22,868 nt of DNA, taken from positions 1 through 22,868 of IMG/VR virus record IMGVR_UViG_3300032053_000557; one strand, given 5' to 3'. Origin of the DNA: a virus. Position 1 is the stretch's first letter. Every line of letters starts with the position of its first letter. Below the pieces are notes generated by a model, which did no database searches, was not told where the DNA came from, and saw only the letters and a list, made by a program, of their open reading frames with translations. The translations under genes were made by a program, and so were the position numbers. Of the stretch, positions 13,387 through 20,084 are shown one piece after another.

Positions 13387-14175
13387 ATGAAAAAGATGAT
13401 TTTGGCGGCTTTATTTGCGGCCCTTGGCGGCTTGATTTTGGCGACGGCGGACCCGAACGAATTCGACGTGATCGGGCCGCAGTATCAGGGGTATACAAAG
13501 ACATACTTTCAACTGCAATCCGCGTCGGACGCGAAAAAATGGGACACAAATTCGTCTGCCATGAACGCAAATTGCACATTCGCTCACGCGGCCATCGACC
13601 TGACGGCGGACACGGCGTTTAAGAAGTTCTACGGCAATATCCCGGCGACGCTTCCCACCGGAATTTATACGGTCCCGATTTTCGGATCGGCGGACGCGAC
13701 GGCAGATTATGGCGATCTGTTGATATCCTGCAACTGGGGGCAATGGAACAAATCGCGGCGGAAATGGACGTGGTTTGACCCCCAATATGGACCGGCGTCG
13801 CAGAAAAAGACGCTGAGCATCATCCTTGATATCACGGGCAAGATTAAAATCCTCGCCACGGCCGGCCAGCTCAGCGACCCGATCAACATCCAGTTCGGAA
13901 GCGCTGTGGAATTGACAGCCTGGGACAATATTAATAAAGTGTTTTCCGCCACACCGGCCTGGGCCGATACGCTGATTTCCGTGGTCTACAATCCCTATAC
14001 CGGCTCCTATAACCTTAACCAACCGACCAAGGCGAATGGCTCCGCGTGGGATATCGGGCAGGTCTGGATGAAGGTGTTCGGCACCGAAAACACCGACCCC
14101 AACGAAATCACAGATGCGGTGCAATACTATTGGTCGGGCAGCCGGGTGATCGAGGGTTCTTTCCGCCACCTGTAA
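13387..14175 (+). CDS. Hypothetical protein with signal peptide
   Basis: The 262-residue product starts at ATG 13387 behind AAAGGA. It has a classic leader: MKKM, a hydrophobic core (ILAALFAALGGLILA) and an ATA-D cleavage-like site near residue 21. The mature part is rich in Trp, Asn and aromatic residues (WNKSRRKWTWFDPQYG near 120-135; VYNPYTGSYNLNQ) and looks beta-structured. I do not recognise a family. It sits 18 bp after the large appendage gene, probably in the same transcript, and both have export-like N-termini, unusual amid virion genes. It may be a lysogenic conversion or surface protein, or a structural protein whose N-terminus only mimics a leader. A 252-codon reverse-strand frame through it is a shadow. 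Confidence 0.65.
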   Translation: MKKMILAALFAALGGLILATADPNEFDVIGPQYQGYTKTYFQLQSASDAKKWDTNSSAMNANCTFAHAAIDLTADTAFKKFYGNIPATLPTGIYTVPIFGSADATADYGDLLISCNWGQWNKSRRKWTWFDPQYGPASQKKTLSIILDITGKIKILATAGQLSDPINIQFGSAVELTAWDNINKVFSATPAWADTLISVVYNPYTGSYNLNQPTKANGSAWDIGQVWMKVFGTENTDPNEITDAVQYYWSGSRVIEGSFRHL

Positions 14176-14203
14176 CCGGAATCAAGGAACAGGAAAATAA
14201 ATA

Positions 14204-14548
14204 ATGTCCACTGAAATCGAGACAGCGGAACAAAAGGCCGCCCTGCTGCAGCTTGCAGTATGGGGAGAGACCGTGGTGTATATCCCCGCCGTCGGCGCCG
14301 AACGCGGCATCAAGGCCATCGTGGAACGCAACGGCATCGGCCGCGTGGCCGGGACAAAACAAGGCACGGGGCCGGAGCTGGCGATATCCGTAGCCAATTC
14401 CATCTCAGACGGGATCAGCTCGGCGGAATTCAAAAAAAACCAGGACAAAATACGATTGGCGGTCAATTTCGGAGAGACCCCGCAGGACCGTCTGCTGGTG
14501 AAAATTTTAGACCAGGACGCCGGGATGCTTGTGTTGGAAGTGCGGTAG
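14204..14548 (+). CDS. Head-tail joining protein (FII-like)
   Basis: The 114-residue product has the usual layout of small phage head-tail joiners: WGETVVYIPAVGAERGIKAIVERNG (N-terminal strands, quoted in part), then ELAISVANSISDGISSAEF, KIRLAVNFGETPQDRLLVKILDQDAGMLVLEVR (C-terminal strands). Position also supports it: it precedes the gpZ-like gene as FII precedes Z in lambda. Length is close to lambda gpFII (117). It has a GGAA-type site upstream. The cargo cassette lies between it and the capsid cement gene, where lambda has no comparable insertion. Confidence 0.68.
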   Translation: MSTEIETAEQKAALLQLAVWGETVVYIPAVGAERGIKAIVERNGIGRVAGTKQGTGPELAISVANSISDGISSAEFKKNQDKIRLAVNFGETPQDRLLVKILDQDAGMLVLEVR

Positions 14549-14563
14549 TGAAGAAACAATATT

Positions 14564-14649
14564 AACCACAGATTGCGCAGATTGATGGCTTAGCCATTGG
14601 CGCGGATTCATAAAAAATAATCTGTGAAAATTGATGGCTTAGCCATCAA
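14564..14649 (+). repeat. Dispersed repeat A carrying two GGCTTAGCC palindromes
   Basis: A left arm AACCACAGATT (14564-14574) and AATCTGTG (14619-14626) mark repeat A, but the right end is cut off. Two copies of the other family are nested inside: ATGGCTTAGCCAT (14585-14597) and TTGATGGCTTAGCCATCAA (14631-14649), the latter with 9-bp perfect arms. The second palindrome occupies the place where the right arm should end. The gpZ gene begins 13 bp later. Confidence 0.8.
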
Positions 14650-14661
14650 AAGGTAAAATTA

Positions 14662-15414
14662 ATGAATCAGCAGTTTTTTGTACAGGCGGACACAAGACAG
14701 ATACAGGCGCTGATTTTAGCGATGCACGGGCTCAGCCCGGACAAATTAGACCGGGTGCTGGTGCGGGCGGAGAACCGGACCATGAGAATGGCGAGAACGG
14801 CGATTGTCCGAACGATGAAAGAGAAAAGCACCATCAAACATGTCACGGCGATCCGCAAGCGGGTGATCCCTTATGAAGCCCCAAATGCCGCCGCAGGCGC
14901 TGCGATCCGCATCAGCCATACACGGATCAACCTCATCGAATTCGCGGCAAAGCAGATCAAGAAACGCGGCGGCGGCGTGCAGTATCAGGCCGGAATAGGA
15001 TCAGGTACCAGGATGGCGGTCAGCGCATTTATCACAGGGGGCTTTGGCGGAACGAAAGGGGTTTTCATCCGCAGACGTGGATTATGGAAAAAATGGGAGG
15101 GGGGCTATTGGAGACCAAAGAAAAAACAGAAGTATCCCAGACCTCCCGACATTAAGCACTGGCCATATACGGAAATGGAGAAGGTGGGCGATTACGAAGA
15201 ACTTCCCGGTCCACTGAAAATTAGTGGCAACGGTCCCCAGCGGACGCCGCGATACCCCATCGATATGCTCCGCGGGCCATCCCTTTGGCGAATGTTCACA
15301 GGGATGGAAAATATGGTGGATGAGATTATCGTGGATGCCAAACAGAAATTGAGCAAGCACGTGATGGACCAGGTCAGGCTGATCGTCGAACACCGGAAAG
15401 GGGCGGTGGCATGA
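14662..15414 (+). CDS. Minor tail protein Z (gpZ-like)
   Basis: This 250-residue protein follows the gpZ family pattern. An N-terminal helix bundle holds RALDRTxxR-like text (VLVRAENRTMRMARTAIVRTM), then a segment with IKHVTAIRKRVIPYEA, then RINLIEFAAKQ, a basic linker (KKRGGG), GVFIRRRG, and the C-terminal marker PIDMLRGPSLWRMF (family consensus PIxxLxGPSxxxMF). Family knowledge: gpZ is needed to form infectious tail-head joints in lambda. It is slightly longer than lambda gpZ (192), with a Lys/Pro/Trp-rich insert at about 140-180. It overlaps the next start by 4 bp (ATGA), which couples translation to the tail terminator gene. The ribosome-binding site is AAAAGG just after the repeat. Confidence 0.9.
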   Translation: MNQQFFVQADTRQIQALILAMHGLSPDKLDRVLVRAENRTMRMARTAIVRTMKEKSTIKHVTAIRKRVIPYEAPNAAAGAAIRISHTRINLIEFAAKQIKKRGGGVQYQAGIGSGTRMAVSAFITGGFGGTKGVFIRRRGLWKKWEGGYWRPKKKQKYPRPPDIKHWPYTEMEKVGDYEELPGPLKISGNGPQRTPRYPIDMLRGPSLWRMFTGMENMVDEIIVDAKQKLSKHVMDQVRLIVEHRKGAVA

Positions 15415-16613
15415 GTACACTCTTAGAAGCCTGCGTTGCGCACTACAAAATGAATGATTGCGCACGGAACAAAACCGTCGCCGACAGCCGGGAAACCTCC
15501 AATGGTACGGCACAACGAAATACGAATCTGCTGTCCGTGGACGGCAAGGTCGGCGGGGCGCTTCAGTTTGACGGTTCGTCTGATTATGTGGATACCAATA
15601 AAACCTTTCAGGACACTTTCAGGGATAGTTTTACGATGAGTTTATGGGTAAAACCTACGGATGGACGACCACCGGAAATACAACGTTTTTTATGCCACGA
15701 ATACGATGACGAGAGTACTCCATACGGAATAAATGATGTCAGCATTTCACTTGGGATAGATGGTAGAATTTTCGCGACCTATTTTGCAAAAGACAAATCT
15801 TTATATGCTTATTTTGAAGATGTTTTACCAAATGGCGTCAATCCTTGGATAATGATTACCGTCGTAATCACTAAACTTGCACCTTCTATTGCAAAATTAG
15901 AACTCTATAGAAACGGCATTATGCAGCATTACATTGACGATACAGGCATAAGGTCAGACATCGAAATGACGGATTATACAAATCCTGTTTCGCTTCCTTT
16001 GGGAGCAGAGATTTATGATTATGGTAACGGTCCGATTGTCAACCAATTTTTCTCCGGTCTTCTCGATAACGTTATGATCTTTAACCGGGCGCTGACGGCG
16101 GCGGAGATCACATATCTGTATAACGCAGGCGCCGGGTCGGAAACACTGGAAGATGTACCGGTGCTGGAAAACATCGCGGAAAATATCAAGCAGACCATTA
16201 ACGGCATCACCATCGCCGCGGGATATAAACAGACGCTAACGGCACGGCGGTGCAAATCCTACAAAAACGCTCCCCCTGCGGAGGGAGAAGTTCTCATTGC
16301 GCAGGATGAAACACCGGAGGAAACCGACGCCCAAGCCGTCGGATGCTGCGATATAGACCAGAAATTTTATCTGATTGTGGACGTGATGGGTGAAGACACC
16401 GAGACAAATTTGCTCGATACCCGACGCAATCAGATTTACGCGGACATAAAAAAGGCCCTGATGGCGGACCATACCCGGGGACACTATGCCATCGATACGC
16501 ACGTCCTGCCGCAGGCAGATTTCCAAGTAGAAAATGAAACAGAATCGGTTACCGGCGTGGTCGCGCCGGTGGTCGTGACCTATCGAACTCAATATGATAA
16601 CCCTTATGCGTAA
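15411..16613 (+). CDS. LamG lectin domain fused to tail terminator (gpU-like) domain
   Basis: The product has 400 residues in one uninterrupted frame from ATG 15411, overlapping gpZ's stop by 4 bp. Residues about 5-238 form a concanavalin-like (LamG) domain: VAHYKMND, GKVGGALQFDGSSDYVD, FTMSLWVKP, and the closing FSGLLDNVMIFNRALTAAEITYLYNAG (quoted in part). Residues about 244-400 (VLENIAENIKQTING to TYRTQYDNPYA) have the size and layout of a tail terminator/completion protein, expected at this place before the tube gene. Family knowledge: terminators form a ring at the head-proximal end of the tail. A lectin fused there would be displayed at the neck. The middle of the LamG part is visibly more AT-rich than the ends, suggesting domain acquisition. 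LamG is firm; the terminator assignment rests on position and size. Confidence 0.76.
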   Translation: MSTLLEACVAHYKMNDCARNKTVADSRETSNGTAQRNTNLLSVDGKVGGALQFDGSSDYVDTNKTFQDTFRDSFTMSLWVKPTDGRPPEIQRFLCHEYDDESTPYGINDVSISLGIDGRIFATYFAKDKSLYAYFEDVLPNGVNPWIMITVVITKLAPSIAKLELYRNGIMQHYIDDTGIRSDIEMTDYTNPVSLPLGAEIYDYGNGPIVNQFFSGLLDNVMIFNRALTAAEITYLYNAGAGSETLEDVPVLENIAENIKQTINGITIAAGYKQTLTARRCKSYKNAPPAEGEVLIAQDETPEETDAQAVGCCDIDQKFYLIVDVMGEDTETNLLDTRRNQIYADIKKALMADHTRGHYAIDTHVLPQADFQVENETESVTGVVAPVVVTYRTQYDNPYA

Positions 16614-16641
16614 ATGGCTAAGCCATAAAGGGCTAAGCCCT
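16614..16641 (+). repeat. Two adjacent GGCTAAGCC palindromes
   Basis: ATGGCTAAGCCAT (16614-16626) begins directly after the TAA of the terminator gene, and AGGGCTAAGCCCT (16629-16641) follows. Both share the 9-bp core with the copies at 9962, 14587 and 14636, but in the GGCTAAGCC orientation. The tail tube gene's ribosome-binding site comes next. Confidence 0.75.
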
Positions 16642-16660
16642 AAATTAAAGGAGACACAAA

Positions 16661-17587
16661 ATGACCATGAGCGATACACTATTAGAACGAACCTACGTTA
16701 TCAAGGTATTAAGCGAAGCCGCCAAAGGGACCTACGAAACACCGACGCTGGACCTGCTGTGCTTTGACCTGAAATGCGACCCGACCACGGAGAACGAGGC
16801 GCGGCAGGGGACGGGCAAATATGAGGCCGACAATAACGTCGGGGTATTCACATCGGAAAAAGGAAAATGCAGCTTTAGAACGGAACTCCTCGGCAGCGGG
16901 GCGGGCGCCTTAAACGCGGCGATATCGGCCTTGCTGCAGGCGTGCAACTTCAAGCTGACCACAAGCACCTATACCGCGCCGACTTCCAGCTACACCGACA
17001 AAAAAACAATCTCCATCGCGGCGTATCAAAGCGGAAAACTGAAAACGATGTCGGGCTGTTCCGGCACCTGCGTTATTTCCTGCGACGCGATGGGGAAGCC
17101 CGCCTCGATGCAGTTTGATTTTACCGGACGATGGCTCGGCGAAGCCGCCGCCGCCCTGCCGACATGGACCCCCTCGACACAAAAGCCAATGAAATTTACG
17201 GCTTTTACCATTGACGCGGCGCCGGCGAAGATATCTCGCTATGAATTAGATTTGGGGATTGCCGTGGAACCCCAGCCCAACCCCAACGGCACAGGCGGCG
17301 TGACAGCCTATCTTGCCTATTCCGAATCCATCATGGTCAGTATGGACCCGGAATCCCAGTTGATCGCGACCTGGGACGTTGATAGCCTGCGAAAGGCACA
17401 GACGACGCTGGCCCTGGTGGCCACCTTCAGCAACGCGACCGACAAACTCATCATCACGGTCGCCAAGGGGGAAATTCTCGAAAACCCGGCCGCGGCGCGC
17501 AACAAACTTTTAGTCAATCAGGTCAAATGCCGCGCGCTGCTGACTTCCGGAGACGACAATGTTTCAATGGTCGTGTCGGCGGCGTAA
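16661..17587 (+). CDS. Major tail tube protein
   Basis: The 308-residue product starts at ATG 16661 behind AAAGGAG; a second Met at residue 3 is possible. It fits the phage tail tube family (Phage_tube_2-like): an N-terminal strand with LLCFDLKCDPTTENEARQGTGKYE, GVFTSEKGKCSFRTELLGSG, a repeated middle, a SMQFDFTGRWLG segment (about 145-156), and a C-terminal half of similar architecture ending in VKCRALLTSGDDNVSMV (quoted in part). Family knowledge: hexameric rings stack to form the tube. Its place after the terminator and before the chaperones is exactly the lambda V position. The strong ribosome-binding site fits the high copy number needed. Confidence 0.88.
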   Translation: MTMSDTLLERTYVIKVLSEAAKGTYETPTLDLLCFDLKCDPTTENEARQGTGKYEADNNVGVFTSEKGKCSFRTELLGSGAGALNAAISALLQACNFKLTTSTYTAPTSSYTDKKTISIAAYQSGKLKTMSGCSGTCVISCDAMGKPASMQFDFTGRWLGEAAAALPTWTPSTQKPMKFTAFTIDAAPAKISRYELDLGIAVEPQPNPNGTGGVTAYLAYSESIMVSMDPESQLIATWDVDSLRKAQTTLALVATFSNATDKLIITVAKGEILENPAAARNKLLVNQVKCRALLTSGDDNVSMVVSAA

Positions 17588-17594
17588 TGAAAAC

Positions 17595-17627
17595 AGTTTT
17601 GAGTTGGTAGTTCTTAGTTTTGAGTTG
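17595..17627 (+). repeat. Short direct repeat AGTTTTGAGTTG
   Basis: AGTTTTGAGTTG occurs at 17595-17606 and again at 17616-17627, 9 bp apart, in the gap between the tube and the next gene. It has no hairpin or promoter character. It is a fourth type of simple repeat in this window. Confidence 0.6.
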
Positions 17628-17661
17628 TGAAAAAACAGTATAAAAGAAAGCAAGAAAAAAT

Positions 17662-17886
17662 ATGAACACTCACACTGAAAAGCCGACGCCGGATGTTATC
17701 GTCAAGGCGTTCAAAAAACACCACGGCGGGCATGAGAATACCGACCCGCGGGAGATCGTGAGATTGTTTAGGGAATTGCCGGCGGAAACACAGGAGCGAT
17801 ATCTGACGGCCGTGAAAACCACAAAACCACAAAAAGAAAGCGAGGCAACAAGTGCCGATAATCTGCGACCCAACACAAACGTTTAA
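17662..17886 (+). CDS. Small hypothetical protein before the tail chaperone
   Basis: This 74-residue product is charged and mostly helical (DVIVKAFKKHHGG; REIVRLFRELPAETQERYLTAV). I do not recognise a family. It lies between tail tube and chaperone G and overlaps the next start (GTG 17852) by 35 bp. The ribosome-binding site is weak (AAGAAAAAAT). The overlap and position suggest a tail assembly accessory protein translated in coupling with G. It could also be a spurious upstream ORF, but its composition resembles the neighbouring genes. Confidence 0.55.
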   Translation: MNTHTEKPTPDVIVKAFKKHHGGHENTDPREIVRLFRELPAETQERYLTAVKTTKPQKESEATSADNLRPNTNV

Positions 17887-18268
17887 GGTGATACTGGCGG
17901 TGGATGAAAACAAAGACCCGCAGCCGGCGTTTTTGTGCCGAACCCTGACGATGCGGCAATGGCGCGAGGCGGCCAAGCTGCATGACGCCGCGTATCGGGC
18001 GGATACCAAAGACCCGGACGTGGTGGCCGACGCCGTCCTGGCCGCGATAAGACCCCTTATCGTTGGCTGGGAAAATGTCTCCGACCCCGACAAGAAAGAA
18101 ATTCCGTTCGCCTTTGAGAAAATAGAGGACGTGCTGATTATCGACGAGGCGTTTGAATTGCTGAGCAAGGCCTGGAAGGGCCAGAAACCGACGGTGGACG
18201 AACAAAAAAAATCAGACTCGCCGTCGGGTACAAATACGGCAGGCCCTGCGGCGACTGCCCCGGAATAA
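17852..18268 (+). CDS. Tail assembly chaperone, G-like
   Basis: The 138-residue product starts at GTG 17852 with GAGGC upstream. It begins with strands (TFKVILAVDENKD, QPAFLCRTLTMRQWREAAKL) and continues with helices (DVVADAVLAAIRPLIVGWENV, IEDVLIIDEAFELLSKAWKG), ending in a Ser/Thr/Pro/Ala tail after the slippery site. Size and position between the tube and tape measure genes match lambda gpG (140 residues). Family knowledge: G and its frameshifted G-T product keep the tape measure soluble and recruit tube subunits. Sequence similarity to lambda G itself is not obvious to me; the call rests on synteny, size and the frameshift site. Confidence 0.75.
   Translation: MPIICDPTQTFKVILAVDENKDPQPAFLCRTLTMRQWREAAKLHDAAYRADTKDPDVVADAVLAAIRPLIVGWENVSDPDKKEIPFAFEKIEDVLIIDEAFELLSKAWKGQKPTVDEQKKSDSPSGTNTAGPAATAPE
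18205..18211 (+). promoter_or_regulatory. A-AAA-AAA slippery heptamer for -1 programmed frameshift
   Basis: In the G frame the codons are CAA-AAA-AAA-TCA (18203-18214), giving the heptamer A AAA AAA at 18205-18211. A one-base slip back makes the next codon ATC (18211-18213) and enters the T frame, open to the stop at 18556-18558. The G frame itself stops at 18266-18268. Heptamer and frames are seen directly; the frameshift itself is inferred from the lambda G/T precedent. Confidence 0.82.
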
Positions 18269-18558
18269 AAAACTGCAAAGATAAACCGACCGGGCAATTG
18301 CCCCTGGTGATGGAATGCACCCGTTGCGGAGGACACGGCTGCCAGGAATGCGATGTCGGCAGAATCGAAATCACAGGCTGCCCTTTGGAATTGATTACAC
18401 CGGATATCTGGGAGCTGCTCGAACTGGCTGAGCTATATAAAAAAGGCCTGCCGCCGGTTGACGGCGGCGTATTAGACCAGGCGGCGGACTTTGTCACCGC
18501 CTGCCGGTTTGTCTGGAGCGAAGAAAACATCCATAAAAAACGATTGGGAATTGACTAA
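18211..18558 (+). CDS. Tail assembly chaperone T extension, reached by -1 frameshift from G
   Basis: This 115-codon frame follows the slippery site. Fused to the first 120 codons of G it gives a protein of about 235 residues. The frame is open from 18157 but has no ATG, GTG or TTG before TTG 18298, which has no ribosome-binding site. Real coding begins earlier: CGDCPG and a nearby NC pair (18250-18280) are followed by CTRCGG and CQEC, then GCP, a Cys-rich zinc-binding-like segment. The C-terminal half is helical (DIWELLELAELYKKG; LDQAADFVTACRFVW). Family knowledge: in lambda the T part binds the tape measure. A Cys cluster is not part of lambda T and seems particular to this lineage. Confidence 0.75.
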   Translation: MRLAVGYKYGRPCGDCPGIKNCKDKPTGQLPLVMECTRCGGHGCQECDVGRIEITGCPLELITPDIWELLELAELYKKGLPPVDGGVLDQAADFVTACRFVWSEENIHKKRLGID

Positions 18559-18576
18559 GAGGTTTAAATAAATATT

Positions 18577-18648
18577 AACCACAGATTGCACAGATTTTCA
18601 CAGATAAATATTTTTAATAAATCAGTATAATCAGCGAAATCTGTGGTT
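18577..18648 (+). repeat. Dispersed inverted repeat A, full copy
   Basis: Left arm AACCACAGATT (18577-18587) and right arm AATCTGTGGTT (18638-18648) are perfect complements. The inner 38 bp (18589-18626) match 3803-3840 except for one base. The ribosome-binding site of the tape measure gene (GAGG) begins 8 bp after the right arm. Confidence 0.88.
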
Positions 18649-18665
18649 TTAAAAAAGAGGTAAAT

Positions 18666-20030
18666 ATGGGAACGCCTTACGCGGTTGACATCATCTTTCA
18701 GGCCATCGACCAGTCCCAGCGCGGGACGACATCATTTTTGCGACAGATCAAACAAGTCGATTCCGCGATTAAGAGAACCACGGCCGGCGGCGGCATGGGC
18801 GGTGCGGCGGCCGGCGGTCCAACAAGTTCGGTGGATCAGTTGTTTGCCGGGCTGTCGTCGAGAATGGCGGTCGTGACGGCGATGCGGGTGGGCATCGACC
18901 TGGTGACGGTCGGATTCAAAATGTGGCAATATGAGTCGATGAAACTAAAGGCCCCCTTAGACGAGGTCCTGAAAAAACATATCGAAATCAACGAGGCCGT
19001 GGAAAACATAGTTAGGGACATCCCGCTTATCGGCCGTGCGGCGGCACGGATGATGGAGGCGATCAGCAATACCGCGGGCCTAAAACACATCGTCAGTCTG
19101 CTGGACGAGGTGAGAAAATCCACGGAAAGAACATTTGAAAGTATTCGGAAGGGTATCTATGATATCCGGCGGATGCAGCTTGAAAACATCGGCGCTCCCG
19201 GCTCCGCAATTAAGGCCGTCGATATTGAGGCACAACGGGCCGGCCGGAAAGAAGAATTGGCCGCGCTCGAGAAAGAAGTGGAGAAGGGCAGAGAGGCGGT
19301 ACGATTAAAACGGAAAATGGAGGGCGAGGGAGAACCCCGTCCACCCCTTTCTCCATTGGGTTTGTACCCGGCATATTATAATCCTGCGGCGGCGGCCCAG
19401 GCGAGAGATCGAACCGAATCCGAACGCGCCAAAAAAGAAATTCTTGGGCCGGCACAGGAGGCGCTGCGGAAAAAACAGGCGGAGGATGCACAACGCAGAA
19501 TAGAGGAAGATAAAGCATTAGCCCGAATGCGGACGGAGGAAGGCGAGCAACGACTGGCGGTCCAGCAAAAAGAGATGGAACGGCGAAACAAGGAGCGAGG
19601 GGACGAACTTTCATGGGAACGGGACCAGCGGCAGCGAGTCGAAGAGCTGGAGGCCTCGCAGATTAAGGACAAGGTGGAGCGCGAAAAAAAGGCCATCGAG
19701 ATCAAGTATAGATATGAGATTCAAAAGGCCCGCGAGGCCTTCCATGATACAAAACTTCTCGAAGAGCAGAGGCGATTAGAGCTGGCGGGGGTTAAGCCGG
19801 ACGAAATAAAGGGCCGTTCACATCCGTCGGGTAAAACGCCGGCGGAGGATGTACGGTTTATGTCGGGGGCGTATGGATACAACGCGGGATACGACCCAGC
19901 GGTGCAGACGGCGAATCACACCAAGACAATGGCGGAAGCAATCAATAGAATGAATCGCAACATCGAACAATTACTGCGACACGCACAGGGCCAGCCCACC
20001 ACACAATTGCGATTCAGTAATTTCGGATAA
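18666..20030 (+). CDS. Tape measure protein (short)
   Basis: The 454-residue product lies straight after the chaperones. The N-terminal part reads VDIIFQAIDQSQRGTTSFLRQI, then a Gly-rich linker, then helices with a hydrophobic stretch (MAVVTAMRVGIDLVTVGF, about 60-82). Residues about 195-370 are a long, highly charged coiled coil with two breaks (a Pro-rich piece near 224-245). The C-terminus ends in MAEAINRMNRNIEQLLRHA, like many tape measure ends. It is short compared with lambda gpH (853). With about 1.5 Angstrom of tail per residue it would predict a tail below about 70 nm. It has a GAGG ribosome-binding site just behind repeat A. The fold evidence is general, but synteny is strong. Confidence 0.8.
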   Translation: MGTPYAVDIIFQAIDQSQRGTTSFLRQIKQVDSAIKRTTAGGGMGGAAAGGPTSSVDQLFAGLSSRMAVVTAMRVGIDLVTVGFKMWQYESMKLKAPLDEVLKKHIEINEAVENIVRDIPLIGRAAARMMEAISNTAGLKHIVSLLDEVRKSTERTFESIRKGIYDIRRMQLENIGAPGSAIKAVDIEAQRAGRKEELAALEKEVEKGREAVRLKRKMEGEGEPRPPLSPLGLYPAYYNPAAAAQARDRTESERAKKEILGPAQEALRKKQAEDAQRRIEEDKALARMRTEEGEQRLAVQQKEMERRNKERGDELSWERDQRQRVEELEASQIKDKVEREKKAIEIKYRYEIQKAREAFHDTKLLEEQRRLELAGVKPDEIKGRSHPSGKTPAEDVRFMSGAYGYNAGYDPAVQTANHTKTMAEAINRMNRNIEQLLRHAQGQPTTQLRFSNFG

Positions 20031-20034
20031 CAGG

Positions 20035-20065
20035 AACCACAGATTTCACAGATTAGCGCTGATTT
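20035..20065 (+). repeat. Dispersed repeat A, left half
   Basis: AACCACAGATTTCACAGATT is followed by AGCGCTGATTT; the right arm is absent. It lies 4 bp after the tape measure stop and 19 bp before the next ATG, which has no clear ribosome-binding site (only AAAAAAAGAC). Confidence 0.75.
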
Positions 20066-20084
20066 ATAAAAAAAGACAAAAAAA

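Noticed and set aside
13411-14169. 252-codon reverse-strand open frame
   Set aside because: It is the antisense of the signal-peptide gene, has basic and low-quality composition, and its neighbours are all on the + strand.
17614-18336. 240-codon reverse-strand open frame
   Set aside because: It crosses two forward genes and the frameshift site and has no recognisable domain; it is a shadow of GC-biased codons.
3790-20065. CRISPR array
   Set aside because: The repeats are imperfect, irregularly spaced by kilobases with genes between them, and no cas gene is visible.
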